DNA from: Planctomycetota bacterium
Lineage (GTDB): Bacteria; Planctomycetota; UBA1135; GCA-002686595
Reading direction: 5' to 3'
Length of the DNA stretch: 64,000 bases
NCBI GenBank assembly: GCA_002686265.1
Contig: NZBA01000120.1
Span: forward strand, 62,001 to 126,000
Position 1 is the first letter of the stretch, and each line of letters opens with the position of its first letter. Below the pieces are notes generated by a model. That model ran no database searches. It was given only the letters and a program-made list of their open reading frames with translations, and was not told the DNA's origin. Shown one piece after another: positions 22,903 to 31,104 of this stretch. Made by a program: the position numbers and the translations under genes.

Positions 22903-25302
22903 TTAGCGCAGGCGCTCGCACCAGGCACAGTCGCAGGACTCGCCGAACCAAGAGCCGCCCGGTGCGGCGGCGCCGCCGCCGGTGTAGCCCATGGCCGCCA
23001 GGCGCTCGAGCTGGGCCCGGGTGGCGCTGCCAGCCTGGGCGAGACCCTCGCTGGGACCGTCCGACAACCAACGCAGCAGCGCCGCCCGCAGGCGGCGGGC
23101 GCGGTCGGGCTCGGAACCGACGAGATCACGCGTACAGGCAGGGTCGAGGGCAGTGTGGAAGAGCTCGACGCGGTGACGCTCGCGGGGCTCCTCCAGCGCC
23201 GTCTGGTGATGGTCGACAAGGTGCAGGATCAAGTGCCAGCCCTCGCTGTTGATCGCCGCCGACTGGCCGTCGGTGGCGATGGCGAAGCGCGGCTCGTGCG
23301 CCCCCCCGCCGCCGAGGACCGTGCGCAAGTCGTGGCCGGGAAACTCCGCGCCGGCCAGGCCGGCCAGATCGAGCAGAGTGCGCCCGAGGTCCATCTGGCG
23401 CACCGGAGCGCCGCTGCGCGTTCCCGCCGGCGCACCCGGCCAAACCAGGATGAGCGGAACGTGCACGCTGTCGGGATACAGCTCGGCGTGATCCCACCAG
23501 ACCCCATGCTGGCCAAAGGACTCACCGTGATCAGCCGTGAAGGCAGTGATGCCCGACGCGAAGCGCGGCACGGAGAAGACCTCGGCGAGCCGCGAGTCGA
23601 GATAGTCGATCTCGGCCCTGTACTGGGCATGGGGGAAACCGACGTCCGTCAGACCCTTCAGGTAGAGCGGGAGCATCTGGCCCGAGTAGTCGAGGCTGCG
23701 CGCCGGATCGAAGGGATCAGCGCCAGGCGGGTAATAGCGCCGATCGAACTCAACCGCCGGTGTGTAGGGCGAGTGAGCGTCGAACAGGTGCAGCCAGACG
23801 AAGAGCGGCAGCCCCTCGGCGTCGGCAAGCCAGCGCGAGAGGCCGCGGATCGTCTCCTCGGCCGACCGCTCGGGCGTGGCGGGCGCGTCGAAACGCTCGA
23901 AGCCCGCGCCGAGGCCGCTCTCGTCATGCACCAGGTGGCGCGTGCTGACCGCCGCGAAGGTGCGGTACCCGGCCCGGCGGAAAGTGTCGGCCAGGGTCGA
24001 CACGCCGTCCACCAGAGGCGAGGCGTTGTTGACGATGCGCGTGTCGCGCACATGCAAGCCCGTCATCAAGGCGGCGTGCGAGGGGTTGGTGACGTTCGTG
24101 GCCGAGAAGGCGTCCTCGAAGAGCACGCCGCGCGCCGCCAGGGCGTCGATCGCCGGCGTGCTCACCAGGGGATCGGCGCGCGCGACGCCCAGGTGGTCGG
24201 CGCGATGCGTGTCCGAGGTCACCAAGAGCACGCTTGGCGCTCGCTCGGCCGCGCGCTCCAGGCGCGCCTCGGCCACGAGGGCCACCGGTTGCATTCCGCG
24301 CTCGACGGCGCCCGCGTCAGTCAAGGTGAAGGTCGCCTCGACCGTCGCGCCGGCGAGCCCCGCGAGGTCGAGGGTCGCCTCGTGCCAGAGCGGGTAGGCC
24401 TCGGCGTGCAGCTCGAAGCGCGCCGAGGCGCCGCGCCCGTCCTCGGCCGCCACCTCGACCGTGAGCTCCGGCGTGGTGTCTGGGGTTTGCATGGCGGCCG
24501 GCCACCCCCAGGCGAAGCGCAGGCGGGCGCCGGGCGGCACGCTCATCGTCGCTCCCAGTGGCGTGCCCCCGGCCAAGGCCGCGCCGCGCCGCAGATCGCT
24601 CGTGGAGTTCACCAGTCCGCAGGGCGCCGGGGCGTCGGCGGCGGGCAACAGACTCGCCGGCGGGCGCCAGGCGAGGACGGCCGAGAGGATCACGATGCCC
24701 CCAGCGCGCCCATCAACCTCGACCACCAGGCGGTCGGCCGCTCGCGCGTGGCGGCGCAGGCCGGGCAGGTCGAAGATCACCGTGCGCGGTGCGTCGGCGC
24801 CGAGGAACACGAGGGGAGCCGAACGCTCGAGCAGCTCGTCACCGCGCAAGAAGGCCACGGCCAGCTCCTCGCGCACGGGGCACGACAGGCGCAGGGCGAC
24901 TTGGTTCACCGCGCCGGGCTCGGTGGCGATGGGGATCGAGAGGCTGCGCGGGCCACGCCCGAGCAGGACTGCGCCCGGGGCGTGTGGGACACCGTCCTTC
25001 AAGGTGTAGTCGGGCAGCTCGCCGTCGCTTCGTCCGACGGGGATCAGCGCGCGCAGGGCCGTCTCGGCGTCGGAGGTCCAGGGTGCAAGGCCCTCGGGTG
25101 GGTACAGGCGAGCGACGACGCGCGGCTCGCTCGCTTCCGCTTCGCCCCTCGAGCGGAGCTCGAGGGGGACGAGGGCGCCGCTCCAGCCCGCTTCGCTCGG
25201 GACCGATTCCCGTGCGCAGGCGGCGCACAGGAGCAGGACCCCGCCGAGCAGGGAGGAGAGCGGGTCGCCGAGGAGCGGGCTCGGCGAGCGGGAGGGCGCC
25301 AT
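22903..25302 (-). CDS. Sulfatase-like hydrolase with Thr in the nucleophile position
   Basis: A 799-residue protein. An N-terminal signal/lipobox (LLGGVLLLCAACARES) indicates export. Residues of about 30-350 are beta-rich domains of unknown role; residues of about 355-730 form an alkaline-phosphatase-superfamily sulfatase domain: SVLLVTSDTHRADHLG (metal Asp), NVTNPSHAALMTGLHV, FVWLHLFDAHSPYTP and ITAFTADHGESFGQHG. The canonical C/S-x-P-S-R formylglycine motif reads T-N-P-S-H (Thr405), so it cannot be activated by formylglycine formation. Related proteins with T-x-P-S-H are common in bacteria as sulfatase-like hydrolases or transferases, perhaps phosphodiesterases with a Thr nucleophile. The C-terminus ends in a small Cys cluster (CDCAWC). 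The gene begins 32 bp after the stop of the coiled-coil gene on the same strand, a likely operon. Confidence 0.87.
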   Translation of the reverse strand: MAPSRSPSPLLGDPLSSLLGGVLLLCAACARESVPSEAGWSGALVPLELRSRGEAEASEPRVVARLYPPEGLAPWTSDAETALRALIPVGRSDGELPDYTLKDGVPHAPGAVLLGRGPRSLSIPIATEPGAVNQVALRLSCPVREELAVAFLRGDELLERSAPLVFLGADAPRTVIFDLPGLRRHARAADRLVVEVDGRAGGIVILSAVLAWRPPASLLPAADAPAPCGLVNSTSDLRRGAALAGGTPLGATMSVPPGARLRFAWGWPAAMQTPDTTPELTVEVAAEDGRGASARFELHAEAYPLWHEATLDLAGLAGATVEATFTLTDAGAVERGMQPVALVAEARLERAAERAPSVLLVTSDTHRADHLGVARADPLVSTPAIDALAARGVLFEDAFSATNVTNPSHAALMTGLHVRDTRIVNNASPLVDGVSTLADTFRRAGYRTFAAVSTRHLVHDESGLGAGFERFDAPATPERSAEETIRGLSRWLADAEGLPLFVWLHLFDAHSPYTPAVEFDRRYYPPGADPFDPARSLDYSGQMLPLYLKGLTDVGFPHAQYRAEIDYLDSRLAEVFSVPRFASGITAFTADHGESFGQHGVWWDHAELYPDSVHVPLILVWPGAPAGTRSGAPVRQMDLGRTLLDLAGLAGAEFPGHDLRTVLGGGGAHEPRFAIATDGQSAAINSEGWHLILHLVDHHQTALEEPRERHRVELFHTALDPACTRDLVGSEPDRARRLRAALLRWLSDGPSEGLAQAGSATRAQLERLAAMGYTGGGAAAPGGSWFGESCDCAWCERLR

Positions 25303-25334
25303 GATAGGGGTCCGCTGGGGCGGAGCCAGCGGCC

Positions 25335-26828
25335 TCAGCGTCCGAGGAGGCGGGCCGCGTGGAGCAGGCGGGGCGCGAGGCGCGCCCAGGCGGCGTGCAG
25401 GACGTCGAGCGCCGGGTTCGCGGGCGCTTCGCTCGCCGTCGGATTGCCGGCTTCCGCCGGCGGCGCGCCCGGTTCGTCGGCCTGCCCGTCGTTCGGAGCA
25501 TCCGCCTCGCGTCCGTCCGGCGCGTCCTCGGGTTGGGCGCCGTGTTCTCTCGCCCGCTGTTCACGCGCAAGAGCAACCTGCAGTTCGAGCAGAGCGGCCG
25601 CCAGGCGGTCGCGCTCGGCGGCGAACACCTCGCCCTTCAAGGTCAGACTCTCAATGCGCCCCCGCGCCGTGCGTAGCTCGTCGAGCGCCGTGTCGCGCTC
25701 GCTCGCCACGAGCTCCTGGATGCGCCGGGCGTCACTCATCAACAGGCGCGCGGTCCCCAGATCGCGCCGGGCGGAGTCGCGCTCGGAGGCGGTCACATCC
25801 CGCTCACGCAGCAGACCGGTGTTCTCGATGCGGATCGCGTCACGTTCGGTCGCGAGGGTGGCTCGCTCGGCGAGCGCAGCGGCCTGGGCGCCGAGCAAGT
25901 TCGCGTTGGCGTCGCGGACCGCCGCCAGCTCGACCAGGGCGCGCTCGCGCTCGGCGGTCGCGCTCTCGCGCCAGCGTCGCTCCAACTCGATCCGACCCTC
26001 GGCGGACACGAGCTCGCGACGCACCCCCAGGCTCGCCGACTCGGCGCTCTGAAGGTCGCCGCGGAGCGTCGCCATGCTCGCGCTCAGACCGTCGGCGCGC
26101 ACCTCGAGGTCCAGCGCGCGTCCGGCAGCCTCGTTCGCCTCCCGCTCAAACCTGCCCGCCCGGAGCTCGGAGCGGGCACCCTCCACCAAGGCCAGGGCGA
26201 GGGCCGTTCCCAGGCCCAGGAGGACGACGCCACCCGCGGCGAGGATCCAGGGATTGCCGGTTCGGCGGGGCGCGTCGGCGGCGGGCAACTCCAAGAGGCG
26301 CTCGGTGCGGGAGAGCAGCGCCAGCTTCTCACCGCGTGTGGCCTTCAACTCGACGCGCAGATCGTCGAGGTGTCGTTCGAGGGCCTCGCAGCGCGCTTCG
26401 GAGCGGGCGAGGTGGACCTCGGTGCGCTGCCGGCGATCGCGCTCGGCCAGCAGGTCCTCCAGGCGCTGGGCCGGAAGGCCCGCCTCGGGCCGTGGCTGTG
26501 CCTGGGGCGCCGGCGGCGGACTGGGCGCGGACGCGGTCGCGGACGCGGGCTCAGACGCGGCCGGAGGCTCTGGCTCGGGGCGCGGATCCGCTGTCCTCGA
26601 GGTCGCGGCCGCCTCCTGCGCGTGCTCGGCCAAGAAGCGCTCGACATCGGTGGGACGGACGACGACTTCGACTCGCCCATTGCGGACGGCGCGCTCGCAC
26701 GGGATGCGCTCGAGGTTGACCCACCGGCGCAGCTCGCGCTCGGTCAGCTCGAAGCACGCCGCCGCCTCGCGGAGGTCCAAGGGGATGTCGCCACGGATCG
26801 TCTCCTGCCTCGTCGCCTGCTGACTCAC
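25335..26828 (-). CDS. Membrane protein with N-terminal MerR-like HTH and long coiled coil
   Basis: A 497-residue protein not recognised as a named family. Residues of about 10-70 (IPLDLREAAACFELTERELR, RWVNLERIPCERAVRNGRVE, VVVRPTDVERFLAEHA) look like an excisionase/MerR-type winged HTH. A Pro/Ala/Glu linker follows (about 75-115), then a heptad-rich helix, one transmembrane segment (NPWILAAGGVVLLGLGTALA, about 192-215) and a coiled coil of about 210 residues (REL, ERD and ELxxAR repeats). A Pro/Glu-rich stretch and a basic amphipathic tail (LHAAWARLAPRLLHAARLLG) end the protein. The start is GTG 26828 with AAAGGAGG at ideal distance. It could tether DNA or a protein partner to the membrane; the sulfatase-like gene lies directly downstream in the same direction. 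Confidence 0.75.
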   Translation of the reverse strand: MSQQATRQETIRGDIPLDLREAAACFELTERELRRWVNLERIPCERAVRNGRVEVVVRPTDVERFLAEHAQEAAATSRTADPRPEPEPPAASEPASATASAPSPPPAPQAQPRPEAGLPAQRLEDLLAERDRRQRTEVHLARSEARCEALERHLDDLRVELKATRGEKLALLSRTERLLELPAADAPRRTGNPWILAAGGVVLLGLGTALALALVEGARSELRAGRFEREANEAAGRALDLEVRADGLSASMATLRGDLQSAESASLGVRRELVSAEGRIELERRWRESATAERERALVELAAVRDANANLLGAQAAALAERATLATERDAIRIENTGLLRERDVTASERDSARRDLGTARLLMSDARRIQELVASERDTALDELRTARGRIESLTLKGEVFAAERDRLAAALLELQVALAREQRAREHGAQPEDAPDGREADAPNDGQADEPGAPPAEAGNPTASEAPANPALDVLHAAWARLAPRLLHAARLLGR

Positions 26829-26888
26829 TCTTGCCTCCTTTGCGTCGCCCAGGCCGTATCCTGTAGACCCCGCGTCCCCGCATCCAGC

Positions 26889-28082
26889 ATGAAAGACCAG
26901 AGTTGTGTAGGCATCGGCATCGTCGGCTCCGGCTTCCTGGCCGAGACCCGCGCGCGCTGCTACGCCAAGGCCGGCGTCGCCGGTCGCATCGTGGCCGTCA
27001 CCTCGCGCACCCTCGAAGGGGCCCGCTCCTACGCCGAGCGCCACGCAGTCCCCGCGGCTTTCGACGACCTCGAGGCGTTGTTGGCCCTCGACGAGGTCGA
27101 CGTCGTCGATCTGTGCGTACCCAACCTCCTGCACAGGCCCATGACCGAGGCCGCATCGCGCGCGGGGAAGCACGTCGTCTGCACCAAGCCTCTGGCGGCC
27201 TACGTGGGCCAGGACCTCGCCGCCGACGTGGAGGACGCGGCCGTCTCGTCCCGCGGGCGGCGCGAGATGCTGGAGGTGGCGGTGGCCGACGCTCAGGCCA
27301 TGGTGGACGTGGCGGAAGCCGCCGGGGTGCAGTTGATGTACGGCGAGAACTGGGTCTACGCGCCGTCGATCGTGCGGGCGGCGGACCTTCTGCAGGCCGC
27401 GGGCGGCGCGATCTTGGAGATGCGCGGCTGGGAGGGGCACAGCGGTTCACATTCGGCCTACTCGAAGGTCTGGCGCAACACGGGTGGCGGTGCGTTGTTG
27501 CGCCTGGCGGCCCATCCGATCGGCGCCATGCTGCACCTCAAGCGCGAGGAAGGTCTCGAGCGCGATGGCGAGCCGATCGTGCCCGTGTCGGTCAGCGCGG
27601 AGGTCGCCGACCTCTCGCGGGTCGCGGCCGTGTCCTCGGACGGCACCGAGCTCGCCGGTGGCTGGGAGGACGTCGAGAACTGGGGCTGCGCGATCCTGAC
27701 CTTCTCGGACGGCACGCGGGGCGTCGCCTACGGTTCGGACAACATGCTCGGCGGCATGGAGAGCAAGCTCGAGGTGATGGGCTCGCGCTGTCACTTGAAG
27801 TGCAACATGACCCCCAACGACCTCCTGCGCGCCTTCGCTCCCGACGGCGGCGTGTTCGGGGAGGAGTACATCATGGAGAAGCTCGACTCCGGCGCCGGAT
27901 GGACCACGCCCATCCCCGACGAGGACTACAGCTCCGGCCACATCGCCATGTGCGCCGACTTCCTGCGGGCCGTTTCCGAGGGTCGCCCGGCCCTCGCCGA
28001 CGGCCGCCTCGGCCTCGAGGTGACGCGTGTCGTCTACGCCGCCTACGTCTCCGCGGAGGAGGGCAGCCGATTCGATCTGTGA
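26889..28082 (+). CDS. Gfo/Idh/MocA-family oxidoreductase
   Basis: A 397-residue NAD(P)-dependent enzyme. The N-terminal Rossmann fold starts VGIGIVGSGFLAETRARCYA (G-x-G-x-x-A-like), continues VDVVDLCVPNLLHRPMTEAA and has CTKPLAAYVGQD in place of the usual EKP motif (Glu replaced by Thr). The C-terminal domain contains GGALLRLAAHPIGAMLHLKR (substrate His) and CAILTFSDGTRGVAYGSDNM. The family oxidises or epimerises sugars and inositols. An insertion of about 20 polar residues after the KPL motif (VEDAAVSSRGRREMLEVAVA) is unusual. It is divergent from the HTH/coiled-coil gene with only 60 bp between starts. The substrate is unknown, but an inositol-3-phosphate synthase gene is present elsewhere in the window. 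Confidence 0.9.
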   Translation: MKDQSCVGIGIVGSGFLAETRARCYAKAGVAGRIVAVTSRTLEGARSYAERHAVPAAFDDLEALLALDEVDVVDLCVPNLLHRPMTEAASRAGKHVVCTKPLAAYVGQDLAADVEDAAVSSRGRREMLEVAVADAQAMVDVAEAAGVQLMYGENWVYAPSIVRAADLLQAAGGAILEMRGWEGHSGSHSAYSKVWRNTGGGALLRLAAHPIGAMLHLKREEGLERDGEPIVPVSVSAEVADLSRVAAVSSDGTELAGGWEDVENWGCAILTFSDGTRGVAYGSDNMLGGMESKLEVMGSRCHLKCNMTPNDLLRAFAPDGGVFGEEYIMEKLDSGAGWTTPIPDEDYSSGHIAMCADFLRAVSEGRPALADGRLGLEVTRVVYAAYVSAEEGSRFDL

Positions 28083-28440
28083 TTCCCCAAGAGGCGCCCG
28101 ACCGGCTTCCGCATCGCTCCATTGCTCCGGTGGGATGGGGGGCGCGCAACCGCCCCGTGCCGTCTGCCTGTTGCGGCCTCCGGTGGCCGGCCATGGAACG
28201 CAGTCAGCTCACACGCCCTGACTCGCGGGCCTGCTTCCCTGACGAGGCACCCGGCCGACCGAACGCGAAGTACGTCCAAGCGACGTCCGACCTCGTGCGT
28301 GCCTCCCAGGGATCGCGGGTGATACCGCCCGCCCGCGAGAGGGAAGGAAGATCATGCTTGCCCGGAATCCGCCGTTCTCGACCGTCTCGGTGTTCGGCGT
28401 CCCCCTTGCTGGTCTGTGCGGAAGACTGCACGGAAGTCCG
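28083..28440. other. Intergenic 358 bp, no gene seen
   Basis: Between the oxidoreductase and a small exported-protein gene. Open frames on both strands give low-complexity products. No repeat or RNA structure was recognised. It probably holds the promoter of the small gene at 28441. Confidence 0.45.
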
Positions 28441-28725
28441 ATGAAGCGCTCTCCGGCCGCGGCTCCGGCAGGTCTCGTGGCCGTCGCCCTCGTCTTCGTC
28501 TGGGCGGGTGCCGGCGCGTGGCTCGACCACGCGGCCGACCCTCCCATGCAACCTGCGGACATCTCGGTGCAGCCCGGGTCCGGGCTAGAGGAGGAGGTGC
28601 CCGAGATCCACGAGCTCCGCGGGGAGATCTACCGGTTGAACCAGGAGATGATAGGAACGGAGAGCGGAGGAGGCCTTGGCCCGGCAGCACCTCGCGGTGG
28701 AGGTCGGCGAGGGAGTTCCCATTGA
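28441..28725 (+). CDS. Small hypothetical exported protein
   Basis: A 94-residue product: MKRSPAAAPAGLVAVALVFV then WAGAGAWLDHAADPPMQPAD, a signal peptide or membrane anchor. A short amphipathic helix follows (EVPEIHELRGEIYRLNQEMI) and then a Gly/Arg-rich tail. No family is recognised. The start ATG 28441 gives a classic n-region and hydrophobic core; the same frame is open 87 bp upstream to another ATG, which would bury the signal. It converges with the nucleotidyltransferase gene 51 bp away. Short length and lack of similarity make it a tentative gene. Confidence 0.45.
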   Translation: MKRSPAAAPAGLVAVALVFVWAGAGAWLDHAADPPMQPADISVQPGSGLEEEVPEIHELRGEIYRLNQEMIGTESGGGLGPAAPRGGGRRGSSH

Positions 28726-28776
28726 CCGATAGTGCCGCCTCCAGCCTCGGATTCGCGCCGCCGGGGAGCGCACTGG

Positions 28777-29535
28777 TCAGATCACGGGGCCGGTCGGGTC
28801 GCCGAAGGCGGCGCGGGCCTCGGCGAGGGTGTCGACATTGCCGACGTCGAACCACGGGCCGGGGATCGGCGCCGCCCAGATGGGGTGTTCATGGACCAGC
28901 CAGGCGAGGAAGTGGCCGGGCGCATCCACCTCGCCGCCCTGCTCGAGGAAGCGCGCGAGGAGCGGACGTACCTCGGGCGCGAAGAAGTAGATCCCCGTCG
29001 AGGCCAAGGGTGAGCGCGGTTCGGCGGGCTTCTCGCGGAACTCCGTCACCCGGCCCTCGTCGTCGACGGTGATCTCGCCGAAGCGGGAGGGTGGGATGGG
29101 ACCGTCGAGCTCGCGCGTGGCAACCAGGGAGTGACCGCGGCGGCGGTACTCCGCGTCGAGGAGCGATAGGTCGAAGCCGATCAGGTTGTCCCCGGCCATG
29201 GCCAACAGGGACTCGTCGTCGGCCGGGTTCGCCGCCTCGATGGCGAGCTGCATGTCCGCCACCGCACCCAGGCGCTCCTCGGCCTCCCACACGCCGTTGT
29301 CGATCACCTCCACCTCGACGCGCCAGTCACGCGACTCACGCCAGCGGTCGAAGTCGGCGCGGAAGCGGCCGTTGGTGACCAGGACTGCGCCGTCGACCGC
29401 CTCGACCGTGAGCGCGCGGCGCACGATGTGGTCGAGGATCGCCTCGCCGCCGACCTCCAGGAGGGGCTTGGCGCAGGCGCGGGTCAAGGGGTACATGCGC
29501 GTCGCGAATCCGGCGGCGAGGAGGATCAGCTTCAT
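28777..29535 (-). CDS. Sugar-phosphate nucleotidyltransferase
   Basis: A 252-residue cytoplasmic enzyme of the NTP-transferase fold. The N-terminus KLILLAAGFATRMYPLTRAC followed by AKPLLEVGGEAILDHIVRRA is the nucleotide-binding signature (AAGxATRxxPLT...KPL). AMAGDNLIGFD carries the metal-binding Asp, and FREKPAEPRSPLASTGIYFF the sugar-binding EKP and G-I-Y stretch. It transfers NMP to a sugar 1-phosphate. The gene is coupled by a 4-bp ATGA overlap to the upstream glucuronokinase-like kinase, which would supply the sugar 1-phosphate. Together they would make an activated sugar, possibly UDP-glucuronate or a related uronate (inference). HddC-type heptose enzymes are an alternative. Confidence 0.88.
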   Translation of the reverse strand: MKLILLAAGFATRMYPLTRACAKPLLEVGGEAILDHIVRRALTVEAVDGAVLVTNGRFRADFDRWRESRDWRVEVEVIDNGVWEAEERLGAVADMQLAIEAANPADDESLLAMAGDNLIGFDLSLLDAEYRRRGHSLVATRELDGPIPPSRFGEITVDDEGRVTEFREKPAEPRSPLASTGIYFFAPEVRPLLARFLEQGGEVDAPGHFLAWLVHEHPIWAAPIPGPWFDVGNVDTLAEARAAFGDPTGPVI

Positions 29536-30536
29536 GAGGAGATGTGTGGGATCAGGGCGGCGTAGCCCGCGGCCTCGTAGGCCCCGCGCAAGGCCGGTAG
29601 GCGGGCGGCGTCCTCGACCACGGCCAGCACGCAGCCTCCCGAGCCACTGAGCTTGGTCGCCGCGCCGTGGGCCCGACCGAGCTCCGCGAGCGCGCGGTCG
29701 TCATCCGAGAGCGGCCAGATGGCGGCGCGCGTGTCGAAGTTCTCGTTCACCAACTCCAGCAGGGCGCCGCGCCGGCCGGCGCGCAGATTGGCGAGCCCCT
29801 CGACGGCGAGACGCGCGAAGGTCCGCATGGCGGAGACAACGTCCGCGTCGCCGTGCTCGAAGCGCGCGCGCACCTTGTCGTGGGCCGTCCCCGACGGTCG
29901 GCCGGGCGCGCGCGTCCAGGCCAGCAGCAAGGGCGGGAGCAGGGCGGCGTCAAGGCGCTCCACCCGCGGCTCTCGACCGAAGTCCATGAACACCGGCCCT
30001 CCCGCGGCCTGGACCACCCGATCTTGCGGGCCGGCGGTGATGCCGAGCTCCTCGGTCTCGGCCCGCAAGGCAAGCTCGGCCAGAACCGGAGGAGGCAGTT
30101 CGACCTCGAAGGTCCGTGCGAGGGCGCGCAGGGTCGCGATCACCAGCGCGCTCGAACCCGCCAGGCCGACCTGGCGCGGGATGTCGGTCCGCAAGCCGAG
30201 CGTGATGCCGGGGAGCTCGCCCGCCACGGGCAGGCCGCGCTCGACCCCGGCGGCCGCGAAGCGCGCCACGGTCGCCGCGAGCAGGCGTGCGCCGTCTCCG
30301 GGCAGCGACCCGTCTCGCAGGGCCTCTATCGCCGCCTCCCAGCTCACAGCGCGATACTCCTGGGGTGTCCCGGGGCAGAGCACCAGCGCCCGGTCACCGT
30401 CGGCGGCGGGGGACACGCGCGCCTCGGCCGCGAAGTCGGTGAAGGGAAAGGCGATCACGCTGCCGCCGTAGCCGTCCGAGGGGTTGCCGAGCAATGCGGC
30501 GCGGGGCAGGGCGCGGGCGGTCGAAGGTCCGGGCAT
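29532..30536 (-). CDS. GHMP kinase, glucuronokinase-like
   Basis: A 334-residue kinase. The N-terminus RALPRAALLGNPSDGYGGSV then IAFPFTDFAAEARVSP resembles plant glucuronokinases, where a GNPSDG(Y/F)xG motif is typical. The ATP-binding GHMP motif is IPRQVGLAGSSALVIATLRA (about residues 114-133), AGPQDRVVQAAGGPVFMDFG lies in the substrate region, and the third motif is AATKLSGSGGCVLAVVED. The reaction would be ATP-dependent C1 phosphorylation of a uronic or related sugar. The start is ATG 30536; longer frames upstream are Arg-rich noise. The stop overlaps the start of the nucleotidyltransferase gene, and the bifunctional nuclease gene ends 28 bp upstream, so all belong to one operon. Confidence 0.85.
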   Translation of the reverse strand: MPGPSTARALPRAALLGNPSDGYGGSVIAFPFTDFAAEARVSPAADGDRALVLCPGTPQEYRAVSWEAAIEALRDGSLPGDGARLLAATVARFAAAGVERGLPVAGELPGITLGLRTDIPRQVGLAGSSALVIATLRALARTFEVELPPPVLAELALRAETEELGITAGPQDRVVQAAGGPVFMDFGREPRVERLDAALLPPLLLAWTRAPGRPSGTAHDKVRARFEHGDADVVSAMRTFARLAVEGLANLRAGRRGALLELVNENFDTRAAIWPLSDDDRALAELGRAHGAATKLSGSGGCVLAVVEDAARLPALRGAYEAAGYAALIPHISS

Positions 30537-30564
30537 GAGCGTTGCGCGCGGCGGACGGCGCGAT

Positions 30565-31104
30565 CTACTCCTCGTCCGCCGGCTCCTCGCCGTCGCCGTC
30601 GTCCGCATCCGGCTCCTCGGGCGCGCTCTCTTCGCCGCCGCCCTCCTCGGGTTCCTCGACGAGCGCATCCGCCGCGCGATCGGTGCGGACCTGCTCCAGG
30701 ACCGACTCGGCTACGCGCACCGGACAGCCGGCGCGCAGGGCCAGGGCGATCGCATCCGAGGGGCGTGCGTCGACAACGGCGCGCAGGTCGCCTCCCTCGC
30801 CGTGCAGCACGAGCTGGGCGAAGAAGGTGTTCGAGCGCAGATCGACGATGTCCACCCGCGCCAGGCGCGCGCCGAGGGCCAGGATCGCGTCGTGGGCGAG
30901 CTGGTGGGTGAGCGGCCGCTCGGTCTGCGCGCGCGTCACCACGCGCTGGATCTCGGCCGCCTCGGGCGTGCCGATCACGATCGGGAAGCTGCGCTCGCCG
31001 CCGCGCTCGCGCAGGTGGATGTGCTGTTGGGCGGAGCCGTCGCGGATCACGACGCGCCCCAGGCTCATCTCGACCATGTGGCTTCCTTCCTCGGGCTCGG
31101 TCAT
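30565..31104 (-). CDS. Bifunctional nuclease family protein (DUF151/BFN)
   Basis: A 179-residue protein with the compact BFN domain: VEMSLGRVVIRDGSAQQHIH, LPIVIG-type strand (SFPIVIGTPEAAEIQRVV), RPLTHQLAHDAILALGARLA, VDIVDLRSNTFFAQLVLHGE and VDARPSDAIALALRAGCPVR. The PSDAIALA stretch is the family signature. Members have reported DNase/RNase activity in plants. Residues after about 145 form a very acidic tail (EEPEEGGGEESAPEEPDADD). ATG 31104 has GGGAGGGG about 8 nt upstream; an internal ATG at 31077 is the alternative. The start overlaps the upstream zinc-ribbon gene by 4 bp, suggesting translational coupling. Confidence 0.88.
   Translation of the reverse strand: MTEPEEGSHMVEMSLGRVVIRDGSAQQHIHLRERGGERSFPIVIGTPEAAEIQRVVTRAQTERPLTHQLAHDAILALGARLARVDIVDLRSNTFFAQLVLHGEGGDLRAVVDARPSDAIALALRAGCPVRVAESVLEQVRTDRAADALVEEPEEGGGEESAPEEPDADDGDGEEPADEE

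Noticed and set aside
23155-26052. A plus-strand frame of 965 codons opposite the sulfatase-like and coiled-coil genes
   Set aside because: Antisense shadow of two genes with good ribosome sites and recognisable domains; no domain in its own product.
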